Shown here: positions 33,881 through 43,622 of the stretch, one piece after another
How positions within the stretch are numbered: the stretch's first letter is position 1
Layout of the letters: every line of letters starts with the position of its first letter
From: Balneatrix alpica DSM 16621
GTDB lineage: Bacteria > Pseudomonadota > Gammaproteobacteria > Pseudomonadales > Balneatricaceae
Direction of reading: 5' to 3'
NCBI RefSeq assembly: GCF_000619885.1
Contig: NZ_KK211040.1
Coordinates: forward strand, 248,001-312,000
DNA: 64,000 bases
Translations under genes and position numbers: made by a program
Notes under the pieces: model-generated
Databases searched by the model: none
What the model was told of the DNA's origin: nothing
The model's input: the letters and a program-made list of their open reading frames with translations, nothing else

Positions 33881-35071
33881 ATGAGCGATATCAGGCAAAC
33901 CGAGGCACAGGTCTGTCATCAGCCCGTGTTTACCGACGGCAAAGACCTGCAGATCCCGACCCTCAAAATTCTGCAACAGGATGGCACCCTCTACGAGGGC
34001 GCGACCTTACCCACTATCGACCAACAACTGGCGTTGAAAATATACAACACCTTCCTGTTTATCCGAGCCCTGGATGAGCGCATGCTTGCCGCCCAGCGTC
34101 AGGGCCGCATCAGTTTCTACATGACGGAAACGGGCGAAGAGGCCGCCGACATCGGCAGCACTGCCGCGTTGGATGATGAAGACATGATTATGGCCCAGTA
34201 CCGTGAACAGGGTGCGCTGGCCTTTCGTGGCTTCTCACTGGAAGACTTTATGAACCAGATGTTTTCCAACGAGCGCGACCTGGGCAAGGGCCGTCAAATG
34301 CCGATTCACTACGGCAGCCAAGCCCTGCACTACCTGACTATTTCATCTCCCCTGGGTACGCAAATCCCCCAGGCAACCGGCTATGCCTACGGCCTGAAGG
34401 TGCAGCAGAAAGCCAACTGCGTCATCTGCTACTTTGGCGAAGGTGCCGCCTCCGAGGGGGATTTCCACGCGGCACTCAACATGGCAGGGGTCTTTAAGGT
34501 TCCGGTTATCTTCTTCTGCCGCAACAATGGTTACGCCATTTCCACCCCCGCCCATGAACAGTTCGCTGGCGATGGTATCGCTCCCCGTGGCATTGCTTAC
34601 GGCCTTAAGACCATCCGCGTCGATGGCAATGATGTCCTGGCGGTATTAAAAGCCACTCAGGAAGCCCGCCGCCTGGCGGTGGAAGAACACCAACCGGTGC
34701 TGATTGAAGCCATGACGTACCGCCTGGGCGCTCACTCCAGCTCGGACGACCCCAGCGGCTATCGCAGCCGTAAAGAGGAAGAGCTGTGGCGCCAGAAAGA
34801 CCCGGTTGCCCGCTTTAAGAACTGGTTGATATTGCAAGGTTGGTGGGATGAGGAACAAGAGACCAGCCGTCGTGAACAACACCGTAAAGCGGTGATGGAG
34901 GCGATGAAAGCAGCGGAGAAAATCCCAGCTCCCACGCTGCAAGACCTGTTCAACGATGTCTATGATCAATTGCCATGGAATCTCCAGGAGCAACGGGCTC
35001 AATTACTCGAGCACATTGCCAAATATCCTGATGCGTACAAGAAAACGGCCTGGAGACTAAACCATGAGTGA
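33881..35071 (+). CDS. bkdA1: Branched-chain 2-oxoacid dehydrogenase E1 alpha subunit
   Basis: The thiamin-diphosphate half of the E1 component, which decarboxylates the 2-oxoacids of Val, Leu and Ile. The 396-residue chain contains the cofactor motif from [11 protein letters not shown] to CRNNGYAIS, and [16 protein letters not shown], a segment typical of the branched-chain rather than the pyruvate enzyme. The C-terminal [23 protein letters not shown] is also family-specific. The start at 33881 has AAGGTGG upstream. It overlaps the E1-beta start by 8 bases. A LiuR-like site and repeats precede the operon. Confidence 0.94.
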   Translation: MSDIRQTEAQVCHQPVFTDGKDLQIPTLKILQQDGTLYEGATLPTIDQQLALKIYNTFLFIRALDERMLAAQRQGRISFYMTETGEEAADIGSTAALDDEDMIMAQYREQGALAFRGFSLEDFMNQMFSNERDLGKGRQMPIHYGSQALHYLTISSPLGTQIPQATGYAYGLKVQQKANCVICYFGEGAASEGDFHAALNMAGVFKVPVIFFCRNNGYAISTPAHEQFAGDGIAPRGIAYGLKTIRVDGNDVLAVLKATQEARRLAVEEHQPVLIEAMTYRLGAHSSSDDPSGYRSRKEEELWRQKDPVARFKNWLILQGWWDEEQETSRREQHRKAVMEAMKAAEKIPAPTLQDLFNDVYDQLPWNLQEQRAQLLEHIAKYPDAYKKTAWRLNHE

Positions 35072-36041
35072 GATGAACCTACTCCAGGCGATTAACTCCG
35101 CCCTGGACCTATCCATGCAAAAAGACGACCGAGTCATCTGCTTCGGTGAAGATGTGGGTCACTTTGGCGGAGTGTTCCGTGCCACCAGCCATCTGCAAGA
35201 ACGTTACGGCAAAGCACGCTGTTTTAACACTCCGCTGACGGAGCAGGGCATTATCGGTTTTGCCAACGGTTTGGCGGTACAGGGCATGGTACCCGTTGCC
35301 GAGATCCAGTTTGCCGATTACATCTTTCCTGCCTTCGATCAGATCGTGAACGAGTCGGCCAAGTACCGTTATCGCTCTGGCAATCAGTTTAATGTGGGCA
35401 GCCTGACTATCCGTACTCCCTATGGTGGTGGCATCAATGGTGGCCTCTATCACTCCCAATCCCCGGAGGCCTATTTCACCCACACTCCAGGCTTAAAAGT
35501 GGTAGTACCACGCAACCCCTATCAAGCCAAAGGCCTGTTACTGGCGGCGATTCGCGACCCCAACCCGGTACTGTTCTTCGAGCCGAAAAAGCTCTATCGT
35601 GCCGCCATCGGCGAGGTGCCCGAGGGCGAGTACGAGCTACCGCTGGGTAAAGCCGATATCGTCCAGGAAGGCACAGACATCACCCTGGTTGCCTGGGGTG
35701 CTCAGGTTGAAGCGATTGAAAAGGCCGCCGCCCTGGCAGCCGAGCAGGGCATCTCCTGTGAGATTATTGACCTGCGCTCCTTGCTGCCCTGGGACGTTCA
35801 TACCCTGGAAGCTTCGGTGAAAAAGACCGGTCGATTGCTGATCAACCATGAAGCTCCGCTGACCTGTGGCTTTGGCGCAGAAATCGCCGCCACCATCCAG
35901 GAGCGTTGTTTCCTCTATCTGGAATCTCCCATCTGTCGCGTAACCGGGTTGGATACTCCCTTCCCCCTCGCGCTCGAGAAGGAGTACATGCCTGATCACC
36001 TCAAAACCTTTGAGGCCATCAAACGCTGCGTCAATTTCTAG
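35064..36041 (+). CDS. bkdA2: Branched-chain 2-oxoacid dehydrogenase E1 beta subunit
   Basis: The 325-residue beta subunit completes the E1 tetramer. Landmarks are [50 protein letters not shown] and [20 protein letters not shown], all typical of branched-chain E1-beta. Its ATG is inside the last 8 bases of the E1-alpha gene, so translation is coupled and stoichiometry is likely even. The E2 gene follows after nine bases. Confidence 0.94.
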   Translation: MSEMNLLQAINSALDLSMQKDDRVICFGEDVGHFGGVFRATSHLQERYGKARCFNTPLTEQGIIGFANGLAVQGMVPVAEIQFADYIFPAFDQIVNESAKYRYRSGNQFNVGSLTIRTPYGGGINGGLYHSQSPEAYFTHTPGLKVVVPRNPYQAKGLLLAAIRDPNPVLFFEPKKLYRAAIGEVPEGEYELPLGKADIVQEGTDITLVAWGAQVEAIEKAAALAAEQGISCEIIDLRSLLPWDVHTLEASVKKTGRLLINHEAPLTCGFGAEIAATIQERCFLYLESPICRVTGLDTPFPLALEKEYMPDHLKTFEAIKRCVNF

Positions 36042-36050
36042 GAGAGGGTC

Positions 36051-37628
36051 ATGCAAATCGATTTTATTCTGCCGGATATTGGCGAAGGCATTGTCGAGTG
36101 TGAACTGGTCGAGTGGCTGGTGAAAGAAGGCGATCAGATCGTTGAAGATCAGCCCGTCGCCGATGTGATGACCGATAAGGCCTTGGTACAGATTCCCGCC
36201 ATGCATTCTGGCAAGGTCACCAAGCTTTATTACCAGCAAGGGGAAATTGCCAAGGTGCATACCCCGCTGTTTGCACTGTTACCAGAAGGGGCCAGTGAGC
36301 CCCTGAAAGAGGCCGTCAGCACTGCAGTGGTAGCGCCTCCAGTAGCCAGCAGTGAGGCCCAGGGCAGCCAGCTCAAGGACTTTATCCTGCCCGATATTGG
36401 TGAAGGGATCGTTGAGTGTGAACTGGTGGAGTGGCTCGTCAAAGAAGGTGACTGGGTCGAAGAAGACCAACCCGTTGCCGATGTGATGACCGACAAAGCA
36501 CTGGTACAGATTCCCTCGATGGATAGCGGTCGCATCCATAAGCTCTACTATCGTCAAGGCGAGATCGCCAAAGTACATAGCCCGCTGTTTGCGATTGAGG
36601 TCGCCACGGAAGCAACATCCTCAACCCATAGCACCACTCCGGCTGCAACAAGTCCAAATCAGCCCCAGGCCAGTCACCATCCTGTTGCGGCCAATGCTCA
36701 ACCGAGCCTTGCCCGTCCCGGCAAAGCCCTGGCTAGCCCCGCTGTGCGCCGCCTGGCCCGCGAGCATAACCTTGACCTCAGCCAAATCCCCGGCAGCGGC
36801 AAGGATGGACGGGTATTAAAAGAAGACATCCTGCAATGGCAACAAGGCCAACAGCAGAGCAAGAGCTGTCCCGCGAAAGCGCCCTCCCCTGCCCTGAGTG
36901 CGGTATCAAACAGCAACACGGCAGGGGATCGGGTTGAGCCGATTCGGGGTATCCGTGCCGCCATGGCTCGGCAGATGGTGGACTCCGTCTCCACCATTCC
37001 ACACTTCACCTATGCGGAAGAAATTGATGTCACCGCCCTGGATGCGTTGCGTCAACAACTCAAAGGCCGTTTTGCCGAAGCCGGCTTAAAGCTGACCGCC
37101 ATGCCCCTGATTATGAAGGCAATGGCGCTGGCTATTCGCGATTTCCCGGTCTTGAATGCCCGGGTCAACGACGACTGCACCGAACTGACCTACCTTGACA
37201 GCATTAACATTGGCATGGCGGTCGACACCCCCATCGGCTTGCTCGTCCCCAATGTCAAACGGGTGCAGGACAAGAGCCTGAAGGAAGTCACCGCCGAGGT
37301 TAACCGCCTGACCGAAAGCGCCCGTGCCGGTCGTGTCAGTCCGGAGGATCTCAAAGGTGGCACCATCAGCATTTCCAATATCGGCGCACTCGGTGGCACC
37401 GTCGCCACGCCGATTATCAACAAACCGGAAGTGGCCATCGTTGCCCTTGGTAAAATCCAGACACTGCCGCGCTTTAACAGTGCAGGCCAAGTAGAAGCAC
37501 GCAAGATTATGCAGGTTTCCTGGTCTGGTGATCACCGGGTGATTGATGGCGGCACCATTGCCCGCTTCTGCAATCAATGGAAAACCTATCTGGAAGACCC
37601 GGTTTCCATGTTAAGCGAGCTGCGCTAA
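36051..37628 (+). CDS. bkdB: Branched-chain 2-oxoacid dehydrogenase E2 with two lipoyl domains
   Basis: The dihydrolipoyl acyltransferase core of the complex, which moves acyl groups from lipoate to CoA. The 525-residue protein has two N-terminal lipoyl domains with lipoyl-Lys43 and Lys149 (both in MTDKALVQIP), an E1/E3-binding domain (about 232-265, SPAVRRLAREHNLDLSQI) and a catalytic domain ending with SWSGDHRVIDGG, the active-site His-Asp motif. Branched-chain E2 proteins usually have a single lipoyl domain. The two copies are nearly identical as protein but differ at many synonymous sites. No E3 gene follows; lipoamide dehydrogenase must come from elsewhere. AGGAGAGGG provides the ribosome site. 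Confidence 0.94.
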   Translation: MQIDFILPDIGEGIVECELVEWLVKEGDQIVEDQPVADVMTDKALVQIPAMHSGKVTKLYYQQGEIAKVHTPLFALLPEGASEPLKEAVSTAVVAPPVASSEAQGSQLKDFILPDIGEGIVECELVEWLVKEGDWVEEDQPVADVMTDKALVQIPSMDSGRIHKLYYRQGEIAKVHSPLFAIEVATEATSSTHSTTPAATSPNQPQASHHPVAANAQPSLARPGKALASPAVRRLAREHNLDLSQIPGSGKDGRVLKEDILQWQQGQQQSKSCPAKAPSPALSAVSNSNTAGDRVEPIRGIRAAMARQMVDSVSTIPHFTYAEEIDVTALDALRQQLKGRFAEAGLKLTAMPLIMKAMALAIRDFPVLNARVNDDCTELTYLDSINIGMAVDTPIGLLVPNVKRVQDKSLKEVTAEVNRLTESARAGRVSPEDLKGGTISISNIGALGGTVATPIINKPEVAIVALGKIQTLPRFNSAGQVEARKIMQVSWSGDHRVIDGGTIARFCNQWKTYLEDPVSMLSELR

Positions 37629-37634
37629 GGTGAC

Positions 37635-37656
37635 GGGGGCAGCCTTGCCTGCCCCC
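37635..37656 (+). terminator. Hairpin after the bkd operon, terminator candidate
   Basis: A perfect 8-bp stem (GGGGGCAG/CTGCCCCC) with a CCTTGC loop begins seven bases after the E2 stop, followed only by TCATTCC. It separates the bkd genes from the kinase gene. Confidence 0.5.
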
Positions 37657-37699
37657 TCATTCCCGCCCAGCCTCCGGCCCAAAGTGAGTGGCGCCACCC

Positions 37700-39544
37700 A
37701 TGCAAACGCCCCATCCCCCCTCGTTACGCCAGTTTTATATCAACGAGGAGCAGTCCATCTACCTGATGAGTCATCAGGATGCCCAGAAAATCAAAGACTG
37801 GGTCAATCTCTGTCAGCAACAGCTGGAACAGTTAGGCTTTGCCCAGATCGAGTTTATTGGCAAGGGGGCTTATGGCTTCGTCTTTGGTGGCGAAGATGCC
37901 GACCGTAATCAGTTCGTCTTTAAGTTTTCCCGTATCAACCTGCCCCAGCATGTGCAGGACCGCCTGGAGGAAGAAGCCTGGATGCAAAGCCAGGTGATTC
38001 ACCCGCAAATTCCGGCGGTAAGCGAATACACCAAAATCAAAAAACAATCGGTATTAATGATGGAGCGGGCGAAAGGTGTCGACCTGGAGCGTTACTCGCT
38101 GCGCTATGGCCGCTTAAGCCCCCGCCTGATTATCAAAATTGCTGCTCAGTTGGTGGATGTTTTGCAGGTGCTACGCCAATTTCGCCAGGACGGCGAGCCG
38201 GCCCCCATTGTTCACGGCGATATCAAACCCTCCAATATTGTCTTCGACCCCAGTAGCGAAACCATCAAGCTGATCGACTGGGGCTCCAGTGTCTTTGCTC
38301 AGCTCGATGCCCAAGGGCAGGCCGTGGGGCAAGGCAGCCTGGGTATGCTGGGGCAAGAGTTGCAGTACACCAATGCCAAACTGGGGGATGTGTACTTTAT
38401 TGGTGATGAACAACTCAATGGCGGGCTCAGTTCGCCCCGCTTTGATGAGCAGGGAGCCGCGGCCACTCTCTATGCTTTGGCCTCGGGCCAATCCTGCCGC
38501 TATGGCTTCCGTGCCATTCCAGCCACCTCCCTGGGTTTGCCGATGGAGTTTGCCCGCACCCTGCAAAGGATGTTGGCCGGCGACCCTCAACAGCGGCGCC
38601 AAGCGGGTGACTACCTGTTTAGTCAGATGAAATACATGCGCCAACTGGTTTTGCCAGAACTGCCCCAGGCAGAGGAAAAAGCCCCTATTCCTATTTGGAC
38701 TTTTGAGCTGGAACACGAAATCGATACGGTGGTTTACAGCTCCCGCAAAAGCTTCCTGCGTGAAGAAAACGCTGATCACTATCTGATTGATGTCAAAGAT
38801 GTAGAGCTCGAGAAGTACTACAAAAACTTTATGCACGGCATGGGAGATACCGAACGGGCCTTTCTCGCTGCTGTCAGTCGCTTGGGCAAGTACCCCATTG
38901 TTGGTGGTTTGGCAGTACGTTGGGAGGCTGGCGGGGTGTTTATTGACTCCAGTCTTAACCTGCACAATCGGGAACTACGCCAGCCCTTTCTGATGGCAGT
39001 CAATAATATGGTCACCCTGGCACGTGCCATCCACCGGGTGGGGGTATTTAAGTGCTGCATGTTTAATGCGCGGGTCACTCTGCACCTGGAGCGCAGTGAT
39101 GAACAGCAACCCTTTATTCCACCGCCTACCCTGCGAATTCCCTATGAGGTACACACTACCCCTCAGATCGAAGATAAAAGCCGTAACCACTCCTACTTTG
39201 AGGATGGCCAGGACCCGGATGAATTTTTACAGCTGCCGGCGGCAATTATGGATGAAATTGTCTACCTCAATGAGATTCGGCATACCGGGCTACTGATCTT
39301 TGAAGCCTTGCCCACTCACCTCAAAATTCACAGCTACTATGTACTGCTTGATCCCAGTAAGGAGGCTGAGTTTGCCGGAGCCTTGCAACGCATTCTTGCC
39401 GCTGTGCCCCAAATTCGTGGTTTAGGAGTATCCGGCTTTATGAAGATGCCCTATAAAAACACCCGCCAGTTTGAGCATATTGATGCCCTGCCGGAGCGCT
39501 ATTATCCCCGCAACCCCAAAGCCGTATTGCGGCAACCGGAGTAG
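37700..39544 (+). CDS. Serine/threonine protein kinase-like protein with unknown C-terminal half
   Basis: A 614-residue cytoplasmic protein. The N-terminal third is a Hanks-type kinase fold: glycine loop GKGAYGFV (from Gly54), Lys75 in FVFKFSR, catalytic loop HGDIKPSN (Asp174, Asn179) and DWG (Asp193) in place of DFG. All catalytic residues are present, but the HRD Arg is Gly, so activation-loop control should differ. The C-terminal ~310 residues contain no transmembrane helix, PASTA or other domain I know. An alternative GTG start lies at 37688. It is isolated from the bkd operon by a hairpin and convergent with metE. Substrates are unknown. Confidence 0.85.
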   Translation: MQTPHPPSLRQFYINEEQSIYLMSHQDAQKIKDWVNLCQQQLEQLGFAQIEFIGKGAYGFVFGGEDADRNQFVFKFSRINLPQHVQDRLEEEAWMQSQVIHPQIPAVSEYTKIKKQSVLMMERAKGVDLERYSLRYGRLSPRLIIKIAAQLVDVLQVLRQFRQDGEPAPIVHGDIKPSNIVFDPSSETIKLIDWGSSVFAQLDAQGQAVGQGSLGMLGQELQYTNAKLGDVYFIGDEQLNGGLSSPRFDEQGAAATLYALASGQSCRYGFRAIPATSLGLPMEFARTLQRMLAGDPQQRRQAGDYLFSQMKYMRQLVLPELPQAEEKAPIPIWTFELEHEIDTVVYSSRKSFLREENADHYLIDVKDVELEKYYKNFMHGMGDTERAFLAAVSRLGKYPIVGGLAVRWEAGGVFIDSSLNLHNRELRQPFLMAVNNMVTLARAIHRVGVFKCCMFNARVTLHLERSDEQQPFIPPPTLRIPYEVHTTPQIEDKSRNHSYFEDGQDPDEFLQLPAAIMDEIVYLNEIRHTGLLIFEALPTHLKIHSYYVLLDPSKEAEFAGALQRILAAVPQIRGLGVSGFMKMPYKNTRQFEHIDALPERYYPRNPKAVLRQPE

Positions 39545-39545
39545 A

Positions 39546-39564
39546 GGCAGGTAAGACACCTGCC
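39546..39564. terminator. Hairpin between convergent kinase and metE genes
   Basis: A 7-bp stem (GGCAGGT/ACCTGCC) with an AAGAC loop fills the 31-base gap. T-runs are poor on both strands. Confidence 0.4.
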
Positions 39565-39575
39565 CCTTGCCTCAA

Positions 39576-41927
39576 TCAAGCCGCTTGATTAGCCAACTCT
39601 TCACGTAATTGATGGGCAGCCTGCACCATGGCACGCAAGGCTGCTTCTGTCTCCGGCCAAGCACGGGTTTTCAAACCACAGTCAGGGTTGATCCACAGGC
39701 GCTGCCAGGGCAAGTGCTCCCCAGCTTTACGCATCAGCTTCACCATCTGCTCAACCTGCGGCACATTGGGACTATGGATGTCATATACCCCTGGGCCAAT
39801 TTCGTTGGGGTAGGCAAAATTCACAAAGGCATCCAACAGCTCCATAGCCGACCGAGAAGTCTCGATGGTAATCACATCGGCATCCATCGCTGCAATGGAT
39901 TCAATGATGTCGTTAAATTCGGCATAGCACATGTGCGTATGAATCTGGGTATCATTGGCCACCCCTGCAGCACTGATACGGAAGGCACTCACCGCCCAGT
40001 CCAGGTACGCTTGCCAATCCTGACGCCGTAGCGGCAGCCCTTCACGAATCGCCGGCTCGTCAATCTGAATCACCTTAATCCCAGCCTGCTCCAGATCCAG
40101 TACCTCATCCCGCAATGCATAGGCAATCTGCAAACAAGTCTGCTCAAGAGGTTGATCATCCCGAACGAAGGACCACTTCAGCATCGTGACCGGCCCGGTC
40201 AGCATCCCCTTAACCGGTTTGGTGGTGAGGGACTGAGCATAGCGACTCCAGGCCACTGTCATCGCAGCGGGACGGCTCACATCGCCATAGATCAACGGTG
40301 GCTTGACGCAGCGGGAACCATAGGACTGCACCCAACCGAAGCGGCTAAAGGCGTAGCCCTGCAGATATTCACCAAAGTACTCCACCATGTCGTTACGCTC
40401 GGCTTCACCATGAACCAAAACGTCCAGGCCATAGTCCAATTGCTGCTTGATGCAGTAACGAATTTCTTCCTCCATCTGCACCTGATAGGCCGCATCCGCT
40501 AATTCACCTTGGCGCCATGCCTGACGCGCCTGACGAATTGCACTGGTCTGAGGGAAAGAGCCAATAGTGGTAGTAGGTAATAAGGGCAACTGCAGATGCG
40601 CTGCCTGAGCTTTCGCACGCTCAGGATAGGCAGCCTGGCGTTGCTCATCACTGGGCTGACGTGCAGCCAGACGTTGCTTAACGCGGGCATCGTGAATCAA
40701 TGGCGAAACCTGACGTGCCTGAGCCGCTTGCTGAGATGCCGCCAACGCCGAGGCGACTTCATCCTCCTGACCATTCAACGCCCTGGTTAACACCGCAATT
40801 TCCACTAGTCGCTGCTTGGCAAAGGCCAACCACTGCTTAAGCTCGGCTTGCAGCTGATCCTCTTGTTCTAAGTCCACCGGTACGTGTAGCAGTGAGCAGC
40901 TGGATGACAGCCACAGACGCTGGCCAAGCTGCTGCGCCAAGGGCCGCAACCACTGTAAAGGCTCCACTAACGGCGTACGCCAGACATTGCGTCCGTCCAC
41001 GATGCCTACGGACAGGATCTTCTCGTTATCCAGCAATGGCAGTAAGGCCGTCACCTCTTCGCCAGCACGCACAGCGTCCACATGCAACCCCGCCACGGGT
41101 AAGCTGGCAAAAGTAGCTAGGTTGCTATCTAAACGACCGAAGTAATTGGCTAGCAAAATTTTAAGCGGCACTGCGGCTAAGCGCTGGTACACCGACTGCG
41201 CTGCCTGTTGCCAACTGGCCGGTAAATCCAAGCTAAAAACGGGCTCATCCAACTGCAGCCATTCGACACCTTGCGCAGCCAGCTGAGTTAGCAACTGCTG
41301 ATACTGTGCCAGCAGCCCATCCAGCAGAGTCAGCTTGGCTTCCTGTTCTAGCTGTGGCTGTGCCGTCGTCTGTCCACTACAGCAGCCAGTTTGCGCGGCT
41401 GAGCCCCGCAACTTAGCCAGCCATAGGAAAGTTAAGGGGCCGACTAAAACCGGCTTTACCTTCAGGCCTAATGCTTGTGCCTCAGCCAACTCCGCCAGAA
41501 TTTTTTGCGGATTCAGCTCAAATTGCTGATCAGCTTCTAACTCAGGTACCAGGTAGTGATAGTTGGTATCAAACCACTTCGTCATTTCCAAGGCAGCAAC
41601 TGGCTCACCACTGGGGGCACGGCCACGGGCCATGCGGAAGTAGGTATCCAAATCATTGGCATCTTGTTGCTGTGCATCTTTAAAGCGGGCAGGAATCACG
41701 CCAAAGAGTACAGCGGTGTCGAGCATATGGTCATAGAAAGAGAAATCATTGACCGCGACATAATCCACCTGTTCAGCCTGCCACTGCCAATGTTTGGCGC
41801 GCAGATTGGCAGCCTGCTGCTGTAGGGATTCTGCACTCACCTCACCACGCCAGTAAGACTCCAGGGCAAATTTAAGCTCGCGGCGAATACCAATGCGCGG
41901 AAAACCAAAAACATGAGAAATAGCCAT
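39576..41927 (-). CDS. metE: Cobalamin-independent methionine synthase
   Basis: MetE transfers the methyl group of methyltetrahydropteroyl-glutamate to homocysteine, without vitamin B12. The 783-residue length is normal. The N-terminus [31 protein letters not shown] in the middle, and the C-terminal zinc ligands (HMC in [10 protein letters not shown], later NPDCGLKTR) are present. The frame is open to 41954, but the ATG at 41927 has GGAGG five bases upstream and matches family starts. No cobalamin riboswitch is recognisable in the 233 bases upstream. A MetR-like half-palindrome lies at 42009-42021. Confidence 0.95.
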   Translation of the reverse strand: MAISHVFGFPRIGIRRELKFALESYWRGEVSAESLQQQAANLRAKHWQWQAEQVDYVAVNDFSFYDHMLDTAVLFGVIPARFKDAQQQDANDLDTYFRMARGRAPSGEPVAALEMTKWFDTNYHYLVPELEADQQFELNPQKILAELAEAQALGLKVKPVLVGPLTFLWLAKLRGSAAQTGCCSGQTTAQPQLEQEAKLTLLDGLLAQYQQLLTQLAAQGVEWLQLDEPVFSLDLPASWQQAAQSVYQRLAAVPLKILLANYFGRLDSNLATFASLPVAGLHVDAVRAGEEVTALLPLLDNEKILSVGIVDGRNVWRTPLVEPLQWLRPLAQQLGQRLWLSSSCSLLHVPVDLEQEDQLQAELKQWLAFAKQRLVEIAVLTRALNGQEDEVASALAASQQAAQARQVSPLIHDARVKQRLAARQPSDEQRQAAYPERAKAQAAHLQLPLLPTTTIGSFPQTSAIRQARQAWRQGELADAAYQVQMEEEIRYCIKQQLDYGLDVLVHGEAERNDMVEYFGEYLQGYAFSRFGWVQSYGSRCVKPPLIYGDVSRPAAMTVAWSRYAQSLTTKPVKGMLTGPVTMLKWSFVRDDQPLEQTCLQIAYALRDEVLDLEQAGIKVIQIDEPAIREGLPLRRQDWQAYLDWAVSAFRISAAGVANDTQIHTHMCYAEFNDIIESIAAMDADVITIETSRSAMELLDAFVNFAYPNEIGPGVYDIHSPNVPQVEQMVKLMRKAGEHLPWQRLWINPDCGLKTRAWPETEAALRAMVQAAHQLREELANQAA

Positions 41928-42008
41928 ACAAACCTCCATATTCATGAGTATCACGAATAATGAGGGCAGCCAATAAATTAGTAAAACTCAATTATTTAAG
42001 AACTCGCT

Positions 42009-42021
42009 TGAAATATTTTAA
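42009..42021. promoter_or_regulatory. MetR-like binding site candidate upstream of metE
   Basis: Read toward metE the site is TTAA-AATAT-TTCA, seven of eight fixed positions of the MetR pattern TGAA-N5-TTCA. It lies about 82 bases upstream of the metE start in an A/T-rich stretch, where chance matches are common. Confidence 0.35.
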
Positions 42022-42160
42022 TTAACACAATCACACTTACATGCGAATGAATGGCACAATCCGCCAGGGTCCACCCTGATACCGTCACTTTTATTAACCA
42101 TCTTCACAGTACAGAAAAACTGACGTAGGCTTGCCCAGTTGGCTAATAAAGGATCTCTCA

Positions 42161-42670
42161 ATGACTAAGGAATTTCCTCTGACCCTATACCGGGTCAGCC
42201 CACTTGGCTTGCTGGGCCCCCTGTTACTCAGCCTGGCACTGTTGTTATTAGCATCCTGGTTGCATGACCCCGTAGAAGCAGGGTTACGTGGTTTTTTCGA
42301 ATGGCTCAAGTCAATGGACTTGATTGCCGAGTTGATCAATCCCGGCTGGGGTAGCTGGCTGGTATGGCTGTTGTATATCCCCCTGCTGTTTGCCCTTAAG
42401 CATCTGCTTAATGAGATTGCTTACGCACTGGGCACCCGACTACACCTGGATGGTGATAGCCTCTACATTCATCAAAGCTGGCCTAATAGCGCCCAGGCTT
42501 GCATGAAACTTAACCGCATTGAGAGCCTCAGCATCCAAGCGAATGGATTACCACTGAATGTTTGTGCCAACTTGGAAATCATTGGCTTGGGGGGAACCAA
42601 GCTACAAGTGCGCAAGCTACAGTATGCCCGTGATCTACTTGGCCAGCTGGGATATCAGGTTAACGAGTAA
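42161..42670 (+). CDS. Small membrane protein of unknown function, possible PH-like C-terminus
   Basis: A 169-residue protein I do not recognise. Two hydrophobic segments (about residues 13-37 and 66-90) are followed by a ~75-residue soluble part of alternating strands (LHLDGDSLYIHQSW.., KLQVRKLQYA). This resembles a bacterial PH-like domain and ends in a helix. The frame is open to a TTG at 42131, but the ATG at 42161 has AAAGGA upstream. It is divergent from metE and overlaps the convergent EamA gene by 11 bases. Confidence 0.65.
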   Translation: MTKEFPLTLYRVSPLGLLGPLLLSLALLLLASWLHDPVEAGLRGFFEWLKSMDLIAELINPGWGSWLVWLLYIPLLFALKHLLNEIAYALGTRLHLDGDSLYIHQSWPNSAQACMKLNRIESLSIQANGLPLNVCANLEIIGLGGTKLQVRKLQYARDLLGQLGYQVNE

Positions 42671-43544
42671 AGCGCTGCCAGCCTTGGCGTAGATTACGTC
42701 CCTTGCTAATTAGCACGCTCGCAAATATTAGCCCACAGCCTAGATACTGCTGTGGGCTGAGCACTTCAGCAAACCATAACGCCGCCAACAAGGTTGTCCA
42801 TACCGGCTCCAGCGTCATCCAAAGCGCCGCGCTGGACGCACTGGTCAATCCCTGCGCATAAACCTGTAAAAAGAAGCGCAAGCTGGTGGCGATAAAAGCA
42901 CTCGCCAGCAACCAGCCCAACACATTCCACTCTACTTGTTCAGGCCAGCTCTCTGTCAATGAAGACACTAGCAAAGAGGTAAGCCCCACTCCCAACAACT
43001 GGATTGCGGTTAGTGGTAAAGCGTGAATACGACCGCTGGAACGAGACATCAAATTAAAGTGCAGTGCAAACAGCAAGGCCGAGCTCAAAAAGAATATTGA
43101 GCCTAACTCCAGGCGCAAGCCATCGCGTAACGACAACGCCGCCAACCCGGCAATCGCAAAAGGCAACGCCAACCACAGACTCAACGGCAGTGGATCTTTG
43201 AACAACAGCCGTGCCAGCAAAGGCACCAGAATTGCCCCCAAGCTGGTCAGGAAAGCCCCCTCAGCAAGATACTGACCATAGAACAGGCCCAGTATCCAAC
43301 AAATCATTGCTACCCCCATTAGCAAGCTGGCCAAACCAGCATGCCGCCACTGGCTAACATCGAGTTGCCTAAAGCGTGCCCCTGCCACAACAGCGATAAC
43401 CATTCCAGCCAAGATAAAGCGCACGCCGATAAAGAGTAATGGCGGCAACCCCTGCAATGCCTCTTTGGAAAATATCCAGCCGCAGGCGGCAATCACGGTC
43501 ACCAAGATTAGCAGCGCATCCGCTTTCCCTGACTGTTCTGACAT
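42660..43544 (-). CDS. EamA/DMT-superfamily transporter
   Basis: A 294-residue inner-membrane protein with about ten hydrophobic helices in two EamA repeats. FSKEALQGLPPLLFIGVRFILAG in the first repeat and SAALWMTLEPVWTTLLAALWFAEVLSPQQYLGCGLIFASVL in family position in the second are typical of the drug/metabolite exporters. Substrate cannot be predicted. The frame is open to a TTG at 43583; two adjacent ATGs at 43547 and 43544 follow AGGGAGGGG, and the second has the better spacing. It is separated from secA by an intrinsic terminator. Confidence 0.88.
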   Translation of the reverse strand: MSEQSGKADALLILVTVIAACGWIFSKEALQGLPPLLFIGVRFILAGMVIAVVAGARFRQLDVSQWRHAGLASLLMGVAMICWILGLFYGQYLAEGAFLTSLGAILVPLLARLLFKDPLPLSLWLALPFAIAGLAALSLRDGLRLELGSIFFLSSALLFALHFNLMSRSSGRIHALPLTAIQLLGVGLTSLLVSSLTESWPEQVEWNVLGWLLASAFIATSLRFFLQVYAQGLTSASSAALWMTLEPVWTTLLAALWFAEVLSPQQYLGCGLIFASVLISKGRNLRQGWQRFTR

Positions 43545-43581
43545 CATCCCCTCCCTGCTGAAAACGGCTATTAACAAAGGC

Positions 43582-43607
43582 AAAAGCCCCGCAGATGCGG
43601 GGCTTTT
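43582..43607. terminator. Intrinsic terminator of secA (end of the dcw-lpxC-secA block)
   Basis: A perfect 11-bp stem (AAAAGCCCCGC/GCGGGGCTTTT) with an AGAT loop lies 16 bases beyond the secA stop. The stem itself supplies the T-run on each strand, so it may work both ways. Confidence 0.8.
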
Positions 43608-43622
43608 GTAAACAAACCAGTG

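Noticed and set aside
38171-38965. Reverse-strand frame of 264 codons inside the kinase gene
   Set aside because: The kinase reading has clear catalytic motifs; the opposite frame has none and no ribosome site.
41928-42160. Cobalamin riboswitch upstream of metE
   Set aside because: I found no B12-box-like sequence or suitable fold; the region is short and A/T-rich.
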